Shown here: piece after piece, positions 54,833 through 62,975 of the stretch | Numbering within the stretch: position 1 is the stretch's first letter | How the letters are laid out: every line of letters starts with the position of its first letter | From: Methylorubrum salsuginis | GTDB lineage: Bacteria > Pseudomonadota > Alphaproteobacteria > Rhizobiales > Beijerinckiaceae | Reading direction: 5' to 3' | DNA: 64,000 bases | NCBI RefSeq assembly: GCF_900114375.1 | Contig: NZ_FOSV01000007.1 | Location: 1 to 64,000, forward strand | Notes under the pieces: model-generated | What the model was told of the DNA's origin: nothing | The model's database searches: none | What the model saw: only the letters and a program-made list of their open reading frames with translations | Position numbers and translations under genes: made by a program

Positions 54833-56034
54833 AGCGGGACCGGAAGGCCGACGCGATCGCTCGCGAGCGCGCCATCGTTGCGCCCGACACCGACGACCCG
54901 GCAAACCAGGATCCGCGCCTCGTCTCGGTCGCGGCCGCGCTCGCCTTCTACCTGTCGGTCCTCGACCGGAAGGAGCAGGCGATTGAGGACAAGATCGGCG
55001 CGGGCGGCGGCGGGGGACGGTCGGCGGGCGGGAATGCCGCCCTCGCAGCGATCCACGTCGTCACGCTCCTCCGGCACTGGGGCGACAAGAAGCTCGCGCA
55101 GGTCCGCGGGCAGACGTGCCGGGCGTACGTCGTCGCCCGGACCGCCGAGCGCCACAGGCCGCGCGGCTCGAAGGGCCCCGGCAAGCCAATCAGCGAGCAA
55201 ACCGCCCGGCGCGAGCTGCAGACGCTGAGCGCGGCGATCGGCGCCTGGCACCGGGAATTCACGCTCACGTCCCGTCCCGTCGTCTCGATGCCCGTGGCGG
55301 GGCAGGGACATCCGGACTGGCTGACCGAACGCGAGTACGCACGGCTCCTCCGCGTCGCCCAGGGCTGGCGTTGGATCTCGTCCGACCTGGCGACCGGGGA
55401 GCCCGAGTGGCAGCGGGCGCCCGACACGCCGTTCGTCGCGCAGTGGCGCGCGTCCGCCGGCGACGCCTTCATAGAGGACGACCACCTGGAGAGGTTCCTG
55501 GAGATCGGCTTCGCCACCGGCACCCGGTCCGGCGCCATCCTCGACACGCGCTGGGCGCGCCATCGTGTCGACGGCCACATGGACCTGACGGCTCGGACGT
55601 ACCACCGCTGCGGCCCGGACGCGCCTTCGTCGCGAAAGAACCAGCCGCCATGCCGCATCCCTGACCGGCTCCTGCCCCGGCTTGTCGAGTGGCGCGAGGC
55701 GGACAGGAGGAAACTCCCGGACAGCACGCACGTCGTGCACGAGCGGGGCGCTGCCCTGTCGCGGGTCGACAAGGCGTTCGGGCGCCTCGCCGCGCTCGCC
55801 GGCCTGGACCGACGTGACATCGACGGCGTGATGCGCGTCGGCAACGCCGATCCGCGCGACGATCTCGGGATGCCTTCGCCCCACATCCTGCGGCACACCC
55901 GGGCGACCCTGCTCCTACAGGCGGGCGTCTCGCCCCGCGAGGTAGGCGAGTTTTTGGGCATGTCGACGAAGATGGTCGAGCGGGTCTACGGCCACCACCA
56001 CGTCGAGTATCAGGCCCGCGCCGCGGCGGCCTGA
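54664..56034 (+). CDS. int: Tyrosine recombinase / phage-type integrase
   Basis: The 456-residue protein starts MARKREGASLLYEEDRKQW, an arm-binding domain typical of integrases. The catalytic domain in the second half has IGFATGTRSGAILDTRW with the first arginine, HILRHTRATLLLQAGVSPRE containing the His-x-x-Arg box, and GMSTKMVERVYGHH with the nucleophilic tyrosine. It ends 161 bases before a tRNA 3' fragment, the usual target of such enzymes. An ATG 15 bases upstream is an alternative start. It defines the region as an integrative element. Confidence 0.9.
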   Translation: MARKREGASLLYEEDRKQWTIRDYDPATGKRVKIRLDRDSVRTRGEAEKAYALHIVERDRKADAIARERAIVAPDTDDPANQDPRLVSVAAALAFYLSVLDRKEQAIEDKIGAGGGGGRSAGGNAALAAIHVVTLLRHWGDKKLAQVRGQTCRAYVVARTAERHRPRGSKGPGKPISEQTARRELQTLSAAIGAWHREFTLTSRPVVSMPVAGQGHPDWLTEREYARLLRVAQGWRWISSDLATGEPEWQRAPDTPFVAQWRASAGDAFIEDDHLERFLEIGFATGTRSGAILDTRWARHRVDGHMDLTARTYHRCGPDAPSSRKNQPPCRIPDRLLPRLVEWREADRRKLPDSTHVVHERGAALSRVDKAFGRLAALAGLDRRDIDGVMRVGNADPRDDLGMPSPHILRHTRATLLLQAGVSPREVGEFLGMSTKMVERVYGHHHVEYQARAAAA

Positions 56035-56194
56035 GGGTGGGGCCGGAACGGGACCGGAAACGCCGGTCCCGGGACCAGATGGGGATGCACGGGGACCAAC
56101 GGGAACGCACGGGATCGCACGGCAAGCCCCTGTCGCCGTTGCCGAAACGGGCCCTAGCCTTGGGGACCGGAATTCCCGGGGATTACGTTGACAT

Positions 56195-56232
56195 GGTAGG
56201 GGTCACAGGTTCGATCCCTGTCGCGCCCACCA
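56195..56232 (+). mobile_element. Attachment site: 3' fragment of a tRNA gene
   Basis: The sequence has a perfect T-arm (ACAGG, loop TTCGATC, CCTGT at 56205-56221), the 3' acceptor strand CGCGCCC, discriminator A and an encoded CCA (56230-56232). No D-arm or 5' acceptor strand (GGGCGCG) precedes it, so only the 3' part of the tRNA is present. This is the usual crossover sequence left at one end of an element inserted by a tyrosine recombinase. The intact tRNA was not seen in this window. Confidence 0.8.
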
Positions 56233-56258
56233 TCACCCATCGGCGGTGATGGCGACGA

Positions 56259-56287
56259 AAAACGGCTCCCCTCGCGGGAGCCGTTTT
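56259..56287 (+). terminator. Hairpin terminator after the tRNA fragment
   Basis: AAAACGGCTCCC (56259-56270) and GGGAGCCGTTTT (56276-56287) are perfect 12-bp arms around CTCGC, ending in a T-run. It lies 27 bases after the CCA end, where a tRNA gene terminator is expected. It supports that the right side of the junction is original chromosome downstream of a tRNA. Confidence 0.85.
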
Positions 56288-56378
56288 CGTTTCCGGAACG
56301 GGCATGCGGTGAGCACCGGGTCACGCGCAGTCGGGACGGGCCGGCCTCACCCGACAGGGGTCGTTTCGAACCTCCGGC

Positions 56379-56651
56379 TCAATGCAGGTGGAACTCCCCG
56401 GAGACCGTCTTCAGCTCGGCGGGCTTGATCAGGCGACCGTGCATCACCCGCACCGAATGCAGCGGCCCGTCCAGCCGCTCCTGCCAGAAATCCAGGAACC
56501 GCTTCAGCTCGGGAAAGCGCGGGAAGAGGTCGAGCTGCTGCCAGATGAAGGTCTGGAGCAGGTGCGGGTGGTCGGGCAGGTGATACAGGATCTCGGCCGT
56601 GGTCAGGCCGTAACCTTCGAGCCGACGACGAAACTCCGATGACTGGGCCAT
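56379..56651 (-). CDS. usg: Usg family protein
   Basis: This 90-residue cytosolic protein reads FRRRLEGYGLTTAEILYHLP, then DHPHLLQTFIWQQLDLFPRF, ELKRFLDFWQERLDGPLHSV and RVMHGRLIKPAE. The pattern G-Y-x-L-T-T-A-E-I-x-Y-x-x-P-D-H-x-x-L-L-Q-x-F-x-W-Q is that of the Usg protein of Alphaproteobacteria (named from a gene near tryptophan/semialdehyde genes). The function is unknown. Its ATG at 56651 is well placed. Confidence 0.85.
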   Translation of the reverse strand: MAQSSEFRRRLEGYGLTTAEILYHLPDHPHLLQTFIWQQLDLFPRFPELKRFLDFWQERLDGPLHSVRVMHGRLIKPAELKTVSGEFHLH

Positions 56652-56887
56652 GCGTCCACCTCGTCGAAGCACGGGCTCCCGACATGCTTCCGAACACGAC
56701 CGACCCGTCGGGACGGGACCCGATCCGGTGCGGATCGGGCAGAGGGTCAGTCTGAGCAAGAAAGCTGCCGCCAAGCTTGCCGGGCGAGCGGGGCCGGCAT
56801 CGGTGGCGGGCGAGGCCGCCGCAGGCCACCCGCCACCGGTGGCCTGCGCGCGCGTCATCCTTTCGGATCGATCCGCGGGCGAGCCCG

Positions 56888-59113
56888 TCAGCTCGCCTGG
56901 AGCGCCGCCTTCACCTTGGCCGGGGTGAACGGCACCGAGCGCAGGCGCACGCCGGTGGCGTCGAACAGGGCGTTGGAGATCGCCGAGGGGACGATGGCCG
57001 CCGACGGTTCGCCCGCCCCCCAGGGCTTCTCGCTCGGCCGGTCGATCAGGTCGGTCACGACCTGCGGCACGTCCGGGAAGGTGAGGATCGGGTAGCTCGC
57101 CCAGTCGAGGCTGGTGACGGCGCCCCGGTCGAAGGTCACCTCCTCCATCAGCACGCGGCTGAGCGTCTGGATGATGTTGCCGTCGATCTGGTTGCGCACC
57201 CCGTCCGGGTTGATGATCTGCCCGCAATCCTGGACGACGAAAAAGCGCGGCACCCGCACGCGGCCGGTGGCGCGCTCCACTTCGATTTCGGCGACCCCCG
57301 CGACGTAGGTGCGGTAGAGCTCGTACTTCACGTAGGAAATGCCGCGCCCGCGCAGCACGTCGCCGGAGGAATCCTTCACCGGCGAGGGCCGGGCCTGCCA
57401 TTTGGCGAGTTCGGCCACGCGTTGCAGCACCTCGACGCCGCGCGGATCCTTCAGGGCGCGCAGGCGGTAGTCAAGCGGGTCGGCGCCGGCCGCCGCCGCG
57501 CATTCGTCGAGAAAGGCCTCGTTGGCGTAGGTGTTCTGCATCCGCCCCGGCGTACGGATCCAGGACGGCCGGAACGGCGTCGAGGCCAGCCGGTGACAGA
57601 CCGTGCGGACGTTCGGGAAGGCGTAGGGGATCGCCGAGTTGTGGACGATGTTGCCCGGCGAGAGCGCCGTCTCGTGCGGCAGCCCGGCGAGGTCGGCGGC
57701 GACCAGCGGCACGTTACCGGCCCCGCCCTCGGGGATCAGGAACTGCGACGACCACGCCGCGACGTTGCCTTGCGCATCGAGCCCGGCCTTGAGATCGACC
57801 AGCGTCGGCGGGCCCTTCGGGTCCCAGCCGTGCTCGTCGGCGCGCGACCACTGCACCCGCACGGGACGACCGACCGCGCGGGACAGCAGCGCCGCATCGC
57901 CCGCCGCGTCCTCGTGGCCGTTGCGGCCGTAGCAGCCCGAGCCCTCGATATAGATGCAGCGCACGACCTCCGGCTTCAGCCCGGTCATCGCCGCGAGCTG
58001 CTTGCGCAGCGCGTGCGTCATCTGCGAGGCGGTCCAGCAGGTCAGCCGGCCGTCCTCGAACGCGGCGATGGCGCAGGAGGGCCCGATCGAGCCGTGGGTG
58101 TGGATGGCGAAGTCGTAACTCGCCTCCAGCACCTTCGCGGCCTGCCCCAGGGCCGCCTCGGCGTCGCCGGTGTTGCTGGTGACGTCGTCCTTGCTGACCT
58201 TGGTGGCGCGCACGTGCTGCCAGAGCTTGTCCTGTTCGGGCAGGCCGGCCCAGGACGACCACTTGGCCTTCAGGCGCTCGGCGGCCTTGATCGCCGCCCA
58301 TTCCTTCTCGGCGACGACGGCCAGAAAGTTGCCCTCGCGCACCACCTTGATCAGGCCGGGCACATCGGCGACCGAGGCCTCGTCCACGCTCTCCAGGCTC
58401 GCGCCGATGGCGGGCGGGCGCACCACGCGGGCATGCACCATGCCGGGTACGCGGTAGTCCTGCATGTAGGTGAAGCGGCCGGTGATCTTATCCGGGATGT
58501 CGAGGCGGGGCACCGGCTTGCCGACGAGGGTGAAGGCCGCCGAATCCTTGATCCTGGCGGCGGGGTCCACCTTCAGGTCGAGGCGACCGTCCCTCACCAG
58601 TTCGGCATAGCTGATACCCTCGCCGCCGGCTTTGGGGCGCACGACGCCGCCCTCGCTGACGAGCGTCTCGGCCGGTACGCCGAGCCGTTCGCCCGCGAGC
58701 TGCACCAGCCGGGCGCGGGCGGTGGCCGCCGCCTGCCGGATCTCGACGCCGCCCTTCTGGACCGAGAGGCTGCCATAGGTCGGCCCCTGGTCGGGGGTCA
58801 GCGCCGTGTCGCCCTGAACCACGCTGACGCGGTCGAGGGGCAGGTCGAGTTCCTCCGCGGCGATCTGGGCGATGGCGGTCTGCACGCCGGTGCCGAGATC
58901 GACTTTACCGGAGTAGATCGTGGCGCGACCGTCGGCGCCGAGCGCCAGGAAGCTGTCGACCTGATCGGGGGCGACGGGCTTCGAAAAGCCGTCGGTCGGA
59001 ACCGCCGGGAAGGTGGCTTGCGCCAGCGCGCCGCGGCCCGCCAGCGAGAAGCCGACCACGAGGGCGCCGCCCTGGAGCAACAGGTTGCGGCGGGAGAATG
59101 TGGGAGCGTTCAT
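56888..59113 (-). CDS. Molybdenum hydroxylase large subunit (IorB/aldehyde oxidase type)
   Basis: The 741-residue protein has a Tat leader (FSRRNLLLQGGALVVGFSLA) and the xanthine dehydrogenase family fold: GKVDLGTGVQTAIAQIAAEEL, VVQGDTALTPDQGPTYGS, GKPVPRLDIPDKITG, YIEGSGCYGRNGHEDAAGDA and WGAGEPSAAIVPSAISNALF near the end. It matches periplasmic single-chain molybdopterin-cytosine-dinucleotide subunits such as isoquinoline 1-oxidoreductase beta or similar aldehyde dehydrogenases. The substrate cannot be read from sequence. Its small subunit gene lies 14 bases upstream. Confidence 0.92.
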   Translation of the reverse strand: MNAPTFSRRNLLLQGGALVVGFSLAGRGALAQATFPAVPTDGFSKPVAPDQVDSFLALGADGRATIYSGKVDLGTGVQTAIAQIAAEELDLPLDRVSVVQGDTALTPDQGPTYGSLSVQKGGVEIRQAAATARARLVQLAGERLGVPAETLVSEGGVVRPKAGGEGISYAELVRDGRLDLKVDPAARIKDSAAFTLVGKPVPRLDIPDKITGRFTYMQDYRVPGMVHARVVRPPAIGASLESVDEASVADVPGLIKVVREGNFLAVVAEKEWAAIKAAERLKAKWSSWAGLPEQDKLWQHVRATKVSKDDVTSNTGDAEAALGQAAKVLEASYDFAIHTHGSIGPSCAIAAFEDGRLTCWTASQMTHALRKQLAAMTGLKPEVVRCIYIEGSGCYGRNGHEDAAGDAALLSRAVGRPVRVQWSRADEHGWDPKGPPTLVDLKAGLDAQGNVAAWSSQFLIPEGGAGNVPLVAADLAGLPHETALSPGNIVHNSAIPYAFPNVRTVCHRLASTPFRPSWIRTPGRMQNTYANEAFLDECAAAAGADPLDYRLRALKDPRGVEVLQRVAELAKWQARPSPVKDSSGDVLRGRGISYVKYELYRTYVAGVAEIEVERATGRVRVPRFFVVQDCGQIINPDGVRNQIDGNIIQTLSRVLMEEVTFDRGAVTSLDWASYPILTFPDVPQVVTDLIDRPSEKPWGAGEPSAAIVPSAISNALFDATGVRLRSVPFTPAKVKAALQAS

Positions 59114-59127
59114 GGCGGTGGCCTCCC

Positions 59128-59598
59128 TCACAGCGTGCCGGCGGCGCGCTGGACGGCGCGCACGATCCGCAAGTGTGTGCCGCAGCGGCAGAGATTCTGC
59201 GCCAGCGCCTGTCGGATCGCCGCCTCGTCGGGCTTCGGCGTCTCGTTGAGGAGGGCGGCCGACTGCATGATCATGCCGTTGATGCAGTAGCCGCACTGCG
59301 CCGCCTGTTCCTCGATGAAGGCGACCTGCACGGGGTGCAGCCTGTCCGGCCCGCCGAGGCCTTCGAGGGTCACGATCTTCGCCTCCGGCTTCAGGCTGGA
59401 GACCGGCGTGACGCAGGAGCGCACCGCCTGCCCGTCGATATGCACCGTGCAGGAGCCGCATTGGCCGAGGCCGCAGCCGAAGCGGGGTCCGTGCAGGCCG
59501 AGATCGTCGCGCAGCACGTAGAGGAGCGGCGTGTCCGGATCGTCCACGCTCACGCGCGCCGCGCGCCCGTTCACGTCCAGCGACAGGTCCTGTCCCAT
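59128..59598 (-). CDS. [2Fe-2S] small subunit of the molybdenum hydroxylase
   Basis: The 156-residue protein has both iron-sulfur clusters: a plant-type ferredoxin part with FGCGLGQCGSCTVHIDG and C in VRSCVTPV, and the helical domain with AAQCGYCINGMIM and LCRCGTHLRIVRAV. These bind two [2Fe-2S] clusters that take electrons from the molybdenum site. The ATG at 59598 is chosen; a longer frame has no homology. It is transcribed with the large subunit downstream. Confidence 0.94.
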   Translation of the reverse strand: MGQDLSLDVNGRAARVSVDDPDTPLLYVLRDDLGLHGPRFGCGLGQCGSCTVHIDGQAVRSCVTPVSSLKPEAKIVTLEGLGGPDRLHPVQVAFIEEQAAQCGYCINGMIMQSAALLNETPKPDEAAIRQALAQNLCRCGTHLRIVRAVQRAAGTL

Positions 59599-59677
59599 GG
59601 CGCGTCTCCCTGGAATCGTTCTGGTATACAAGGCCTATACCCGCCGCATGGCCGCGGCAACGCGACCGATTCTCGGG

Positions 59678-60610
59678 TCATCGCGCTTCCGCCGGGCGGT
59701 CGAGGCGGGCGGCGAGCTGGTCGGCGAACTTGGCGGCGGCGACCGGCAGCAGGCGCCCACGCAGCTGCGCCAGCACGACGCTCATCGGGTCGAGGTCGCG
59801 GGCATCGACCGGGCGGCTGCGCAGGCGCGGATCGTCGGGGATGCCGCTCGCCACCTGAAAGCTGACGAGGCCTTCCCGCAGGACCATGGCCCGCAGGAAT
59901 TCCAGCGAGCCGGATTCGACGGTGGCCCGCATCTCGACCCCGCGCCGGGCCAGGGCCTGCTCGATGTGGTGGCGGATGGCGAGGGAGCGGTCGGGCAGGG
60001 CGAGGGGATGGGCAAGGCAGTCGCGCAGGCGCACAGGGCCGCCCGACCCGGCCGAGGGTTCCACCAAGGGATGGTCCGCCCGCATCAGGGCGCAGACGGA
60101 TTGCCCGCCGGCATGGAGCACGTGCAACTCCGCCGCGGGGGGCGGCTGGAGCACGAGGGCGAGGTCCGCCTCGAACGCCGTGAGGGCGGCCACCGCCTGC
60201 GCATGGTCGCGCACCTGCACCGTGAAGGCGACCTGGGGAAACTGCGCCCGGTAGGTCTCGACCGCCTCCGGGACGATGCGGGTGATGAAGGCCTGGGCGC
60301 AGGCCAGGGCGACGTGGCCGCGCCGCACGCCGGAGAGATCGGCGATCTGCGAGCGGACCCGGTCGAGATCCGCCGCCCGGTCGCGGATGTGGCGCACCAG
60401 CAATTCGCCGGCCGCGTTGAGGCGCATGCCCTGCGCCAGCCGCTCGAAGATCGGGGTGCCGAGTTCGTACTCGATGTCCTGGATCTGCCGGGTCAGCGCC
60501 GAGGGCGTGAGGGCGAGGCGTTCCGCCGCCCGCCTGACGGAGCCGCAGCGGGCGACCTCGGCGATGGCCGTGAGGCTGCGCAGGTGCTTCATCGATAGGG
60601 CTTCCGACAC
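59678..60610 (-). CDS. LysR-family transcriptional regulator
   Basis: This 310-residue regulator has the N-terminal helix-turn-helix GSVRRAAERLALTPSALTRQ and an effector domain beginning near residue 95 (GHVALACAQAFITRIVPEAV), resembling GbpR/PcaQ-type LysR proteins. It lies upstream of the molybdenum hydroxylase genes on the same strand and divergent from the allophanate hydrolase at 60714, so either may be its target. The start can be GTG 60610 or ATG 60592 (MKHLRSLTAIAEV); the family's usual N-terminus favours the latter. Confidence 0.9.
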   Translation of the reverse strand: MSEALSMKHLRSLTAIAEVARCGSVRRAAERLALTPSALTRQIQDIEYELGTPIFERLAQGMRLNAAGELLVRHIRDRAADLDRVRSQIADLSGVRRGHVALACAQAFITRIVPEAVETYRAQFPQVAFTVQVRDHAQAVAALTAFEADLALVLQPPPAAELHVLHAGGQSVCALMRADHPLVEPSAGSGGPVRLRDCLAHPLALPDRSLAIRHHIEQALARRGVEMRATVESGSLEFLRAMVLREGLVSFQVASGIPDDPRLRSRPVDARDLDPMSVVLAQLRGRLLPVAAAKFADQLAARLDRPAEAR

Positions 60611-60713
60611 GGAAGCGCTGTTGCCCGGAATGCAACAGAGCGATCAAGGAATAGCACTCGCCGGCAACACCGTCGCCTCCTTAAGGTCGGCTCGAAGCTG
60701 CCGAGGACGGACC

Positions 60714-62519
60714 ATGCTCGCCTTCCCGACCATCGCGGCCCTGCACGCCGCCTATGCCGACGGCGTCAGCCCGCGCGACATCCTGGCCGAGACCTATCGG
60801 CGGCTCGGACAGATCGACGATCCCGGAATCTTCCTCGCTCTGGTGCCGGAGGTCGAAGCCCAAGCCGCGGCCGAAGCGCTCGGGGCCTTCGACCCGGCGA
60901 CGAAACCGCTCTGGGGCGTGCCCTTCGCGGCGAAGGACAATCTCGACGTCGCCGGCCTGCCCACCACCGCGGCCTGCCCGGATTTCACCTACTCCCCGGA
61001 CGAGACCGCGCCCGCGGTGGCGCGGCTTTTGGCGGCGGGCGCGATCCTGATCGGCAAGACCAATCTCGATCAGTTCGCCACCGGCCTGGTCGGGATGCGC
61101 ACGCCCTCTCCGGCCCCGCGCAACGCCCTGAACCCGGCCTGGGTGCCCGGCGGGTCGAGCAGCGGCTCGGCGGTCGCAGTGGCGCACGGGCTCGTCGCCT
61201 TCGCGCTCGGCACCGACACCGCCGGCTCCGGGCGGGTGCCGGCGGGGCTCAACAACGTGGTCGGCCTGAAACCCTCGCTCGGCACCGTGTCGAGCCGGGG
61301 CCTGCTGCCGGCCTGCCGGACGCTCGACACCGTCTCGGTCTTCGCCGGCACGGTGGCGGATGCCGACCGGGTCTTCCGCATCATGGCGGGCTACGACCCG
61401 GCCGACCCCTATTCCCGCGACCTGCCGCTCCCGGCCCAGCCCGCCGGCCTGCCGCCGGGCCTGCGCGTCGGCGTGCCGGAGGCGGGCAGCCGCCGGTTCG
61501 GCGGCGATCTCCTGTCGGAGGCCGCGTTCGACGCGGGACTCGCCGACCTCGCCGGATTGACTGGCCCGGCCGCGAAGGTCGATCTCGCCCCGCTCTTCGC
61601 GGCCGCGGCCCTGCTCTACGACGGCCCCTGGGTCGCCGAGCGCTATCAGGCGATCCGGTCGCTGATCGAGACGCGGCCCGAGGCGCTGCACCCGACCACC
61701 CGCGCGGTGATCGGCCGGGCCGCGGAGATCAGTGCCGCGGATGCCTTCGCCGGCCTCTACCGGCTGGCCGGGCTGCGCCGGGCCGCGGACGCCCTATGGG
61801 CCCGCATCGACGTGCTGGCGGTGCCGACCTATCCCCGGCCCGTCACCCGCGCCGAACTCGAGACCGATCCGATCGGACCCAACAGCGCGCTCGGGACCTA
61901 CACCAACTTCGTCAACCTGCTCGATCTCTGCGCCCTGGCGGTCCCCGGCCGCTTCCGGGCGGATGGCGGACCGTCGGGCCTCACCCTGATCGCGCCGCGC
62001 GGCCGAGACGGGCTCGTCGCCGCCCTCGGCGCCCGCCTGCACGCGGCGGCGCGCGTCCCGATCGGCGCGAGCCGCGCAGCCGTGCCGAGCCCGGAACCCG
62101 GTCCGGCCTCAGCGGGACCGGGCGAGATCGAACTCGCGGTGATCGGCGCGCATCTCTCCGGCCTGCCCCTCAACGGCGAGTTGACCGGCCTCGGCGCGCG
62201 CTTCCTGCGAGCCGCAGAGACGCGGGCCGATTACCGGCTCTACGCGCTTCCGGGCGGACCGCCCCGGCGGCCGGGCCTGTTGCGCGTCACGGACGGCACG
62301 GGTGCGGCCATCGTCACAGAGGTCTGGGCTCTGGAGCCCGCTGCCTTCGGCCGGTTCGTGGCCGCCATCCCGGCCCCGCTCGGCATCGGCACCATGCGGC
62401 TCGCCGACGGCACCACCCCGAAGGGATTTCTGGTCGAGGCCGAAGGGATCGGCGGGGGCGAGGACATCACGGCCTTCGGCGGCTGGCGGCGCTACCTCGC
62501 GGAAGGGACCGCGACGTAA
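60714..62519 (+). CDS. atzF: Allophanate hydrolase
   Basis: The 601-residue protein has an amidase-signature domain (residues 1-450) with PFAAKDNLDVAGLPTTAACP (catalytic lysine in AKDN), VPGGSSSGSAVAVAHGLVAF with the cis-serine, and TDTAGSGRVPAGLNNVVGLK with the nucleophile serine. The C-terminal domain (about 470-601) with AVIGAHLSGLPLNGEL and GIGTMRLADGTTPKGFLVE is specific to allophanate hydrolase. It splits allophanate into ammonia and CO2, the last step of urea amidolyase or of triazine ring degradation. No urea carboxylase is in the window. The start follows a purine-rich site. Confidence 0.92.
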   Translation: MLAFPTIAALHAAYADGVSPRDILAETYRRLGQIDDPGIFLALVPEVEAQAAAEALGAFDPATKPLWGVPFAAKDNLDVAGLPTTAACPDFTYSPDETAPAVARLLAAGAILIGKTNLDQFATGLVGMRTPSPAPRNALNPAWVPGGSSSGSAVAVAHGLVAFALGTDTAGSGRVPAGLNNVVGLKPSLGTVSSRGLLPACRTLDTVSVFAGTVADADRVFRIMAGYDPADPYSRDLPLPAQPAGLPPGLRVGVPEAGSRRFGGDLLSEAAFDAGLADLAGLTGPAAKVDLAPLFAAAALLYDGPWVAERYQAIRSLIETRPEALHPTTRAVIGRAAEISAADAFAGLYRLAGLRRAADALWARIDVLAVPTYPRPVTRAELETDPIGPNSALGTYTNFVNLLDLCALAVPGRFRADGGPSGLTLIAPRGRDGLVAALGARLHAAARVPIGASRAAVPSPEPGPASAGPGEIELAVIGAHLSGLPLNGELTGLGARFLRAAETRADYRLYALPGGPPRRPGLLRVTDGTGAAIVTEVWALEPAAFGRFVAAIPAPLGIGTMRLADGTTPKGFLVEAEGIGGGEDITAFGGWRRYLAEGTAT

Positions 62520-62806
62520 CTCCCGGATGCTCGGTCCGGTCCACGCCTCATGCGAAGCCGGAAGAAGCGGAAGCTCCCCGGACGCGTCGAGATCGCGTCA
62601 TCATGAATATCGCATCCAAGACGATCCATCGACTTGAATTGATGCATCGTCCTTCCCGAGAAGCCGGCGCCCCCGGTCGGCCCATTGCTCCGGCCATCGG
62701 GACCATGAACGCGCTTTGACGACCGATGTTGCGTACCGGCACTTGATTTATACCAAGCCGCATGCACCCCTCGACCGACAACAACCATCCTCGGGGGGAG
62801 ATGGCG

Positions 62807-62950
62807 ATGTCGGTCACGGTCTGCGGGATCGCCAGCTTCGGCATTCTGGCCCTGGCGTTCCTCATCTACGAAATCTGGACCGCCCCCTACGAGGATGGCA
62901 GCGACGCCGAGGCGCTGTTCGTGGAGGTCGACCGGCGGCTGGAGCGATGA
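62807..62950 (+). CDS. Small single-helix membrane protein
   Basis: This 47-residue product (MSVTVCGIASFGILALAFLI then YEIWTAPYEDGSDAEALFV) has one hydrophobic helix and an acidic C-terminal tail. A strong GGGGGGAG ribosome site sits six bases before this ATG; the ATG at 62801 is too close to it. No family is known. It lies convergent to the flavoprotein gene, with a 25-base gap. Confidence 0.55.
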   Translation: MSVTVCGIASFGILALAFLIYEIWTAPYEDGSDAEALFVEVDRRLER

Positions 62951-62975
62951 GGCGCCGCCGCCGACCGGGCGCGGG

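Noticed and set aside
56777-59290. 837-codon forward frame opposite the molybdenum hydroxylase
   Set aside because: The reverse strand has a Tat leader and all family motifs. The long open forward frame is a side effect of high GC at third positions.
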